Below are positions 1 through 5,061 of a stretch of DNA of 11,125 nt, piece by piece (positions within the stretch are counted from its first letter, which is position 1; each line of letters opens with the position of its first letter). The notes under the pieces were generated by a model. The model made no database searches and had not been told where the DNA came from. It worked only from the letters and a program-made list of their open reading frames with translations. The position numbers and the translations under genes were made by a program. The stretch is taken from NCBI GenBank assembly GCA_949744025.1, contig CATJWA010000309.1, positions 1 to 11,125 on the forward strand, written 5' to 3'. This DNA comes from an uncultured Eubacteriales bacterium (lineage in GTDB: Bacteria > Bacillota > Clostridia > Oscillospirales > Oscillospiraceae).

Positions 1-485
1 CGGAGATGATGGTCCACGAGGGCCCCGCCCGGGTCTTTGACAGCGAGGAGGACGCCATAGCCGCCATCTACGCGGGGAAGATAGTCGCCGGCGATGTGGT
101 TGTTATACGCTACGAGGGACCGAAGGGCGGCCCCGGTATGCGCGAGATGCTAAACCCCACCTCCGCCATCTGCGGCATGGGTCTGGGCGAGAGCGTGGCT
201 CTTATCACCGACGGACGCTTCTCCGGAGCCACCCGCGGCGCGTCCATCGGCCACGTCAGCCCCGAGGCCGCCTCCGGCGGCACTATCGCGCTTGTACATG
301 AGGGCGACACCATTGCCATCGACATACCCAAGTGCAAGATTGAGCTGAAAGTCTCCGACGCCGAGCTTGAAGCGCGCCGCGCGGCGTGGGTCTGCCCGCC
401 GCCGAAGGTGACGACGGGGTATCTGGCAAGATACGCGAAAATGGTCAGCTCCGCGGACAAGGGAGCGATTTTGGAAGTCAAATAA
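1..485 (+). CDS. ilvD: Dihydroxy-acid dehydratase, C-terminal part (partial)
   Basis: This is the 3' end of a gene whose beginning lies left of the window; the reading frame is open from base 3 and ends at TAA 483-485. The product would dehydrate 2,3-dihydroxy-3-methylvalerate and 2,3-dihydroxyisovalerate to the 2-keto acids of isoleucine and valine synthesis in the cytoplasm, using an Fe-S cluster. Visible family signatures are the run YEGPKGGPGMREML, then TDGRFSGATRG, whose serine is the conserved active-site serine, then IGHVSPEAASGG and the usual late VHEGDTIAIDIP segment. About 160 residues remain of a family that is usually near 550-560. The stop codon lies inside the left arm of a perfect hairpin (479-505). 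A threonine ammonia-lyase gene two genes downstream supports a branched-chain amino acid context. Identification is firm. Confidence 0.95.
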   Translation, partial: EMMVHEGPARVFDSEEDAIAAIYAGKIVAGDVVVIRYEGPKGGPGMREMLNPTSAICGMGLGESVALITDGRFSGATRGASIGHVSPEAASGGTIALVHEGDTIAIDIPKCKIELKVSDAELEARRAAWVCPPPKVTTGYLARYAKMVSSADKGAILEVK

Positions 486-505
486 GTGGCTTTGCCACTT
501 ATTTG
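479..505. repeat. Perfect 12-bp hairpin overlapping the ilvD stop codon
   Basis: Bases 479-490 (CAAATAAGTGGC) and 494-505 (GCCACTTATTTG) are exact reverse complements around a TTT loop. The ilvD TAA is inside the left arm, and the right arm ends just before the GGGG Shine-Dalgarno (508-511) of the next gene. No T-run follows on the + strand, so it is not a standard terminator. It may set relative expression of ilvD and the next gene by mRNA processing or stability, or be a copy of a dispersed short palindrome; similar compact hairpins sit at 4912-4954. The structure is seen directly; the role is inferred. Confidence 0.75.
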
Positions 506-519
506 AAGGGGATAAAGCT

Positions 520-1851
520 ATGTACAGAGAAATTTCCGAGCTTTTGCTTTACAGCGATCTGGGGGAGGATTCCATCCTCTCCCGCCTCGGCAGCATCTTC
601 CGCCGCTGGGAAGCCGGCGGCGCTGACGTGCCGGACCTGCGGCGGGAGCTGCACCTGCAAATAAAGCGCCTGCTGGACCTTGCCACGGCCTACGGCTTTG
701 ACGGCAACCTGTGGCTGAACTATCTGACGTATGTCATACTCACCAACGAAAATTCCTTCAGCCTGACCTGCGAGGGCCGCGGAGCCATGCCCGGCGGCAC
801 GGTAAACGAGCTGGCGCGGCGCGACTTCGGCGTGTTTCTGCGCCTGATGCGCTATGACTTCGGGCCGATAGAGCGCGCGCTGCACACCGACTGCTTTTCC
901 CTGCTGCGCTCCTATACCGCCATCCCCAAGCGCGAGAGCATGTACAACCGCAACGCCGGCCGCCTCGTGCGGGAGATGAGCGCACGCCTCGCCGGTGCGC
1001 GGGACGCGGACGCGGTATTTGAGCTTGTGACCGATTTCTACCGCTATCACGGCGTGGGGGACTTTGCCTTCAGCCGTGCTTTCCGTCTCGGCGGCAGCGG
1101 AGATAACCTGCGTCTCGTGCCGATAAACAACATTGAAAACGTCTCGCTTTGCGATATCGTCGGCTACGCCGAGCAGAAGCGCGAGCTCATTGTCAACACC
1201 GAGGCCTTCATTGCCGGCAGGGGCGCGAACAACACCCTGCTGTACGGCGACAGCGGCACCGGCAAGTCCACCAGCGTCAAGGCCCTGCTGAACGATTATT
1301 TCGACAGCGGCCTGCGCATGATTGAGATTTACAAGCACCAGTTCCGCGACCTCGGCGGCGTGATAGCGCGCATAAAAAACCGCAGCTACCGCTTTATAGT
1401 CTTCATTGACGACCTGTCCTTCGAGGAGCACGAGATTGAGTACAAGTTCCTCAAGGCGGTCATTGAGGGCGGAGTGGAGACGCGGCCGGAGAACATGCTC
1501 ATATACGCCACGTCCAACCGCCGCCACCTGATACGCGAGAGCTGGCGCGACAGGAACGACATGGAGCACTCCGGAGATTTGCACCGCTCCGACACGGTGG
1601 AGGAAAAGCTGTCTCTGGCAGGGCGCTTCGGCACCGCGATATGCTACGGCGCGCCGGGGCGGGCGCACTACCACGAGATAGTCCGCGCGCTGGCGGCAAG
1701 GCAGCTTGACGCGGAGATTGACGACGCCGAGCTCATCGCCGGCGCGAACGCCTGGGAGATACGCCACGGGGGAATTTCCGGGCGGACAGCACAACAATAT
1801 ATCAACTACATAGCGGGCCGTCCTTCGGAACAGCCCGACGCGGAGGAATGA
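520..1851 (+). CDS. DUF815-type AAA ATPase
   Basis: A 443-residue cytoplasmic P-loop ATPase resembling the DUF815 family of AAA proteins, whose biological role is not established. The N-terminal ~200 residues are an all-helical-looking region without a recognised motif. The ATPase core begins near residue 205 (NNIENVSLCDIVGY). The Walker A motif GDSGTGKS is at 243-250, the Walker B stretch FIVFIDD at 292-298, and a sensor-1-like ATSNRRHL at 330-337. A later LAGRF (366-370) and the GISGRTAQQYINY segment near the C-terminus match the family layout. The ATG at 520 has GGGG 8 bases upstream. It lies 34 bases after ilvD and overlaps or abuts the threonine ammonia-lyase gene, so the three are probably co-transcribed. 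No substrate can be read from the sequence. ATPase assignment is firm; the family name is from recognition. Confidence 0.88.
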   Translation: MYREISELLLYSDLGEDSILSRLGSIFRRWEAGGADVPDLRRELHLQIKRLLDLATAYGFDGNLWLNYLTYVILTNENSFSLTCEGRGAMPGGTVNELARRDFGVFLRLMRYDFGPIERALHTDCFSLLRSYTAIPKRESMYNRNAGRLVREMSARLAGARDADAVFELVTDFYRYHGVGDFAFSRAFRLGGSGDNLRLVPINNIENVSLCDIVGYAEQKRELIVNTEAFIAGRGANNTLLYGDSGTGKSTSVKALLNDYFDSGLRMIEIYKHQFRDLGGVIARIKNRSYRFIVFIDDLSFEEHEIEYKFLKAVIEGGVETRPENMLIYATSNRRHLIRESWRDRNDMEHSGDLHRSDTVEEKLSLAGRFGTAICYGAPGRAHYHEIVRALAARQLDAEIDDAELIAGANAWEIRHGGISGRTAQQYINYIAGRPSEQPDAEE

Positions 1852-1856
1852 ACGCC

Positions 1857-3053
1857 ATGCTTACGCTCGATAAGATTTACCATGCCGCTTTTGTCCTGCG
1901 GGAGGTAGCAAGAAAAACGGACCTTATTTACGCGCCCCGTCTGAGCGGCGAGTGCGAGATGCACCTGAAAACCGAAAACCTTCAGCTTACCGGCAGCTTC
2001 AAGGTCCGCGGCGCGTACTACAAGATAAGCCAGCTATCCGACGAGCAGAAGGCCGCCGGCATCATCGCGTGCAGTGCGGGAAACCACGCCCAGGGCGTGG
2101 CGCTGGCCGCGACGAGGATGGGAGCGAAAAGCATCGTGTGTATGCCCGACGGCGCGCCCATAAGCAAGGTTGAGGCCACAAAGCGCCTCGGCGCCCAGGT
2201 CTGTCTTGTCCCCGGCGCCTATGACGACGCCTACGCCCACGCCCTCAAGCTCCAGCAGGAGACGGGCGCGACCTTTATCCACCCCTTTGACGACGAGGAG
2301 GTCATCGCCGGCCAGGGCACTATCGGTCTTGAGATTTTAGACCAGCTCCCCGACGTGGACGCGGTCGTGGTCCCCATAGGCGGCGGTGGGCTCATCTCCG
2401 GCGTTGCCACGGCCATAAAGCTGCTCAATCCCAAGGTAAAGGTATATGGCGTGCAGGCCGAGAGGGCGGCCAGTATGCTTCACAGCCGCGCCAGCGGCAG
2501 CCAGATAACCCTTGAGAGCGTGGACACCTTTGCCGACGGCATCGCGGTAAAGCACCCGGGCGACAACACCTTTGAAATATGCGAAAAGCACGTTGACGAG
2601 GTAGTGACCGTTACCGAGGACGAGATTGCCACGGCCATACTCTCGCTTATCGAAAACCAGAAGCTCATAGCCGAGGGCGCCGGCGCGGTGAGCGTTGCCG
2701 CGGCGCTGTTCGGCAAGCTGCCGCTGGCGGGGAAAAAGGTGGTCTGCCTCATCTCCGGCGGCAATATCGACGTGAACATTCTCTCGCGCGTGATAACCCG
2801 CGGCCTCATCACCAGCGGGCGCAACGCCCGGCTGCAAATAGCCCTTGAGGACAAGCCCGGTCAGCTCCTCGGCGTAAGCCGCGTAATCTCCGAGTGCGGC
2901 GGCAATGTCATAAGCGTGGACTACGGCGCGTCCGACCCGAACATGGCCATTGCAAGCTGCTTTCTCAACATCGGCATGGAGACCCGCGGCTTTGAGCAGA
3001 TTCAGGAGATACGCGCCGCGCTCACTAAAGCGGGCTTTAAGATAGTCAACTGA
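1857..3053 (+). CDS. ilvA: Threonine ammonia-lyase with C-terminal ACT domain
   Basis: A PLP-dependent cytoplasmic enzyme that deaminates threonine to 2-oxobutanoate, the entry to isoleucine synthesis; it may also act on serine. The PLP lysine is K49 in LTGSFKVRGA. The substrate-loop SAGNHAQG is at 73-80, the phosphate-binding glycines GGGG at 175-178 and SGGN at 300-303. Residues about 326-398 form one ACT domain, likely an effector site. At 398 residues it fits the single-ACT class (catabolic TdcB-like or small IlvA), not the ~510-residue two-ACT enzyme, so biosynthetic versus catabolic use is uncertain. I chose ATG 1857 because GGAGG (1842-1846) is 10 bases upstream. ATG 1848, which overlaps the previous stop as ATGA, has the same GGAGG only 1 base away. 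It is followed by ridA after 16 bases. Confidence 0.93.
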   Translation: MLTLDKIYHAAFVLREVARKTDLIYAPRLSGECEMHLKTENLQLTGSFKVRGAYYKISQLSDEQKAAGIIACSAGNHAQGVALAATRMGAKSIVCMPDGAPISKVEATKRLGAQVCLVPGAYDDAYAHALKLQQETGATFIHPFDDEEVIAGQGTIGLEILDQLPDVDAVVVPIGGGGLISGVATAIKLLNPKVKVYGVQAERAASMLHSRASGSQITLESVDTFADGIAVKHPGDNTFEICEKHVDEVVTVTEDEIATAILSLIENQKLIAEGAGAVSVAAALFGKLPLAGKKVVCLISGGNIDVNILSRVITRGLITSGRNARLQIALEDKPGQLLGVSRVISECGGNVISVDYGASDPNMAIASCFLNIGMETRGFEQIQEIRAALTKAGFKIVN

Positions 3054-3069
3054 CAGGGAGGAACCAAAT

Positions 3070-3444
3070 ATGAAAGTCATAAGCACCAAAAACGCGCCCG
3101 CGGCCATCGGGCCCTATTCACAGGCGCTGGACATGGGCGGCATGGTCTTTGTCTCGGGGCAGATTCCCGTTGACCCCGCCACGGGCGAAATGGCGGACGA
3201 CGTGCGTGCTCAGGCAGCGCAGTCGCTGACCAACCTCAAAAGCATTCTCGCCGAGGCGGGTCTCGGCATGTCCGACGTCATTAAAACCACCGTCTTTCTC
3301 GCGGACCTGGGCGACTTTGCCGCGGTGAACGAGGTGTACGCCTCTTTCTTCTCCGAGCCCTACCCCGCGCGAAGCTGCGTGCAGGTCGCCGCAATTCCCA
3401 AGGGAGCGAAGGTTGAGATTGAGTGCATAGCGAAAAGAGGCTGA
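3070..3444 (+). CDS. ridA: RidA family 2-iminobutanoate/2-iminopropanoate deaminase
   Basis: A 124-residue YjgF/YER057c/UK114 protein, the usual length. RidA hydrolyses the imine/enamine released by PLP enzymes such as threonine and serine dehydratases, forming the keto acid and ammonia and protecting other PLP enzymes from 2-aminoacrylate. Family marks seen are the N-terminal AAIGPYSQA (10-19), VSGQIPVDP (28-36), the conserved R101 in YPARSCVQVA, which corresponds to the carboxylate-binding arginine, and E117 in VEIECIA. The start ATG 3070 has GGGAGG (3056-3061) 8 bases upstream. It lies 16 bases after the threonine ammonia-lyase, whose product it is predicted to process, so the two are very likely one transcript. 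The terminator directly after its stop ends the operon. Confidence 0.95.
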   Translation: MKVISTKNAPAAIGPYSQALDMGGMVFVSGQIPVDPATGEMADDVRAQAAQSLTNLKSILAEAGLGMSDVIKTTVFLADLGDFAAVNEVYASFFSEPYPARSCVQVAAIPKGAKVEIECIAKRG

Positions 3445-3451
3445 GCCCTTC

Positions 3452-3478
3452 TCCCCCCTGAAAAGGGGGGATTTTTTT
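3452..3478 (+). terminator. Rho-independent terminator of the ilvD-ridA cluster
   Basis: Six C (3453-3458) pair with six G (3465-3470), extended by a T-A pair (3452/3471), around a TGAAAA loop, followed by seven T (3472-3478). It begins a few bases after the ridA stop on the same strand. Confidence 0.93.
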
Positions 3479-3507
3479 GCCTGGGCAGTCCTTACCCCTC
3501 CGTTGGA

Positions 3508-3553
3508 ATTATTACAGGCGCGGGAAATAACTACTCCCGCGCCTTGTAATAAT
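3508..3553. repeat. Long GC-cored inverted repeat between ridA and the HTH gene
   Basis: The left arm 3508-3525 (ATTATTACAGGCGCGGGA) pairs with 3535-3553 through its whole length with one bulged T; the spacer is 9 bases. The AT-rich outer and GC-rich inner stem could act as a weak two-way transcription barrier between the convergent ridA and HTH genes, although no clean T-run follows in either direction. A dispersed palindrome or a small structured RNA are alternatives. Confidence 0.6.
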
Positions 3554-3618
3554 ATTCTGTCGCGCCTTTCAGCTGTCAAACTGTATACTTTATGAACAAA
3601 CAAAGCGCTTACACCCCA

Positions 3619-4044
3619 TCAGGACAGGGTTTTCTCGTTCTCCGCAAAAAGCGAGTCGTTTATCTCTCCCAGGCTTTTTTTGTGGAGCACGCCATGGCAG
3701 ATTATTGCGTCGCGCTTTATGCGAGGGTAGAGCTGCGCGTAACCGGCGCGCTTGAGCAGCTCCTGAGTCTCCTCCAGCCCGGAGCCCATGCCGATGCACA
3801 GGCACAGCAGACGGTCCCGTGAGGGATTGCGGCGCCCCGCGAAAATCTGGTGAAGATATACCTTGCTCATGCCCGCGCGGCGCGCCAGCTCGGCCTTGGA
3901 GATATCCTGCCGTTTATACATCTCCGAAAGCAGCTCCGAAACCCCCGACTCGGTGAAAACATCACTGTTTTCATTGATATAGGCGCTCAAATCCGATTGC
4001 TCCATCAGATCCTGACGCAAATCTCCGGTCTTTTTATCCCACAT
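3619..4044 (-). CDS. Xre-family helix-turn-helix regulator
   Basis: A 141-residue cytoplasmic DNA-binding protein. Residues about 47-80 form the HTH: ISKAELARRAGMSKVYLHQIFAG followed by RRNPSRDRLL, the usual Xre recognition-helix and turn pattern. The first ~45 residues (MWDKKTGDLRQDLM onward) precede the HTH, and a charged ~60-residue tail with LEETQELLKRAGYAQLYP follows. No enzymatic or sensor domain is recognised. ATG 4044 has GGAGG (complement of 4053-4057) 8 bases upstream. It is transcribed divergently from a kinase gene across 143 bases that contain a strong promoter and repeated half-sites. That arrangement suggests it controls the kinase operon and itself, and could itself be phosphorylated by the kinase. 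DNA binding is firm; target and phosphorylation are inferred. Confidence 0.88.
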   Translation of the reverse strand: MWDKKTGDLRQDLMEQSDLSAYINENSDVFTESGVSELLSEMYKRQDISKAELARRAGMSKVYLHQIFAGRRNPSRDRLLCLCIGMGSGLEETQELLKRAGYAQLYPRIKRDAIICHGVLHKKSLGEINDSLFAENEKTLS

Positions 4045-4061
4045 GGCTTGAACCTCCGCTC

Positions 4062-4090
4062 TTTACATTGCCTGTAAAATCATGTATAAT
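4062..4090 (+). promoter_or_regulatory. Near-consensus sigma-A promoter of the kinase operon
   Basis: TTTACA (4062-4067) and TATAAT (4085-4090) are separated by exactly 17 bases, pointing toward the kinase gene. The predicted start near 4097 leaves about 90 bases of leader before the kinase. Confidence 0.8.
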
Positions 4091-4132
4091 TGTATAAATA
4101 CAGGCCGCTTAAGCACTAAAAATATTTTACAG
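4070..4132. promoter_or_regulatory. Candidate operator half-sites (CTGTA/TACAG) over the kinase promoter
   Basis: GCCTGTA (4070-4076) and TACAGGC (4099-4105) form a 7-bp inverted repeat flanking the -10 box with 22 bases between. CTGTAAAAT (4072-4080) is also the exact inverse of ATTTTACAG (4124-4132). Three CTGTA/TACAG half-sites thus fall about 27-29 bases apart, on one side of the DNA within a few turns. They are natural candidates for binding by the divergent HTH protein. The repeats are seen; the binding is inferred. Confidence 0.5.
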
Positions 4133-4138
4133 CATCGC

Positions 4139-4168
4139 GGAGGCAAAAACAATATGCCGGCTGCATAG
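4139..4168 (+). promoter_or_regulatory. Shine-Dalgarno and four-codon leader ORF before the kinase
   Basis: GGAGG (4139-4143) is followed 10 bases later by ATG CCG GCT GCA TAG (4154-4168), a leader of only four codons in a different frame from the kinase. It ends 19 bases before the kinase GTG. It may couple or tune kinase translation, or be fortuitous. Confidence 0.3.
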
Positions 4169-4187
4169 GGTTCCGGCTTTTTCGGGG

Positions 4188-4895
4188 GTGATTGACATTT
4201 ATAACTGGCTGCTTGAGGTGCTCAAGGAAGAATATGAGGACGTATGTATTCTCAAGGAGAGCCCGCGCGGCAGCGTGCGCCTTATCCGCCACCGTGAAAG
4301 CGGACGGCGCTTTATTCTGCGTCAATTCACCGGCAGCGGCGAGGTTTACCGCCGGCTGCTGGGTATCTCCTGCTCTAACCTGCCGGCGGTATACGAGCAC
4401 GCTCAGCTCGGGGACGAGAATCTGGTTATCGAGGAGTTTATTGACGGCGACACGCTCGATTTCCTCCTGCGCGGGGGGCTGATGAGTCCAAAGCAGACGC
4501 GGGAGATAACCTCCCAGCTCTGCCGCGCCCTGTGGGTGCTGCACTCGATGGCCGCGGTCCACAGGGATATCAAGCCGGACAACGTGATAATCCGCGGCAG
4601 CGAGGCGGTGCTGATAGACTTCGACGCCGCGCGGGTGCACAAGCCGGAGCACGAAGCGGATACCCAGGTACTCGGTACGACGGGCTTTGCCGCTCCGGAG
4701 CAGTACGGTCTGTCCCAGTCCGATACCCGCGCGGACATCTATTCCCTCGGCGTACTCATGAACGTCATGCTCACAGGACAGCATCCGTCAAAAAAGCTGG
4801 CCGAGGGACGGCTCGGCCGCGTTATCGAGCACTGCACGCGCGTCAATCCTCAAAAACGTTACAAAACCGTCCTGCGGCTTATGGCGGCGCTGTAA
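4188..4895 (+). CDS. Small Ser/Thr protein kinase-like protein, partly degenerate
   Basis: A ~235-residue eukaryotic-like (Hanks-type) kinase domain with no membrane segment, so cytoplasmic. Numbering from GTG 4188: the catalytic loop VHRDIKPDN is complete at 124-132, the activation segment has GTTGFAAPEQYG at 163-174, and the F-helix DIYSLG is at 183-188. Two key positions are altered. The ATP-anchoring lysine of the N-lobe appears as R45 in FILRQF, and the Mg-binding DFG is DFD at 144-146. The C-lobe is short, ending LRLMAAL. It may still be active, as HRD, DF and APE are kept, or be a weak kinase or pseudokinase. The start is uncertain: GTG 4188 lies inside GGGGGTGAT (4184-4192), itself a good anti-16S match, and an ATT at 4197 would be better spaced. 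It is first in an operon with the membrane protein downstream and divergent from the HTH gene. Confidence 0.85.
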   Translation: MIDIYNWLLEVLKEEYEDVCILKESPRGSVRLIRHRESGRRFILRQFTGSGEVYRRLLGISCSNLPAVYEHAQLGDENLVIEEFIDGDTLDFLLRGGLMSPKQTREITSQLCRALWVLHSMAAVHRDIKPDNVIIRGSEAVLIDFDAARVHKPEHEADTQVLGTTGFAAPEQYGLSQSDTRADIYSLGVLMNVMLTGQHPSKKLAEGRLGRVIEHCTRVNPQKRYKTVLRLMAAL

Positions 4896-4911
4896 GCTTC
4901 ACACTTTTTCG

Positions 4912-4954
4912 AGACAGCTGCGCAGCTGTCTTTGTGAGGACTTGTCCTCACAAA
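4912..4954. repeat. Two tandem perfect hairpins between kinase and membrane protein
   Basis: Bases 4912-4931 (AGACAGCTGCGCAGCTGTCT) are a 20-bp perfect palindrome. Directly adjoining, TTTGTGAGGA (4931-4940) and TCCTCACAAA (4945-4954) form a 10-bp stem with a CTTG loop. Neither has a proper T-run on the + strand, so they are more likely RNA processing or stability elements, or copies of a dispersed palindrome, than terminators. The compact style matches the hairpin at 479-505. Confidence 0.7.
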
Positions 4955-4989
4955 ATAAAACATTAAATACTTACTGGAGTGATCGAACA

Positions 4990-5061
4990 TTGAACCGGAT
5001 TTGTCCCAACTGCGGAAAAGAAATACACGCGCAGGCGGACTTCTGCCCGCACTGCGCATAG
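4990..5061 (+). pseudogene. Zinc-ribbon N-terminus, out of frame with the following membrane protein
   Basis: From TTG 4990 the frame reads 23 residues, M/L-NRICPNCGKEIHAQADFCPHCA, then TAG at 5059-5061. CPNCG and CPHC are the two knuckles of a classical short zinc ribbon. GGAG (4976-4979) lies 10 bases before the TTG, a better ribosome site than any for the downstream frame. Moving to the downstream frame needs a -1 shift. Adding one G after CPHC would give the usual CPxCG and continue directly into IGLAALLC of the transmembrane segment. A single-base loss in the genome or a sequencing error is the simplest reading. Confidence 0.72.

Noticed and set aside
499..1797. Long open frame antisense to the ATPase gene
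   Set aside because: It is a by-product of high-GC codon bias opposite a clear AAA ATPase; the translation has no recognisable domain and no ribosome site.
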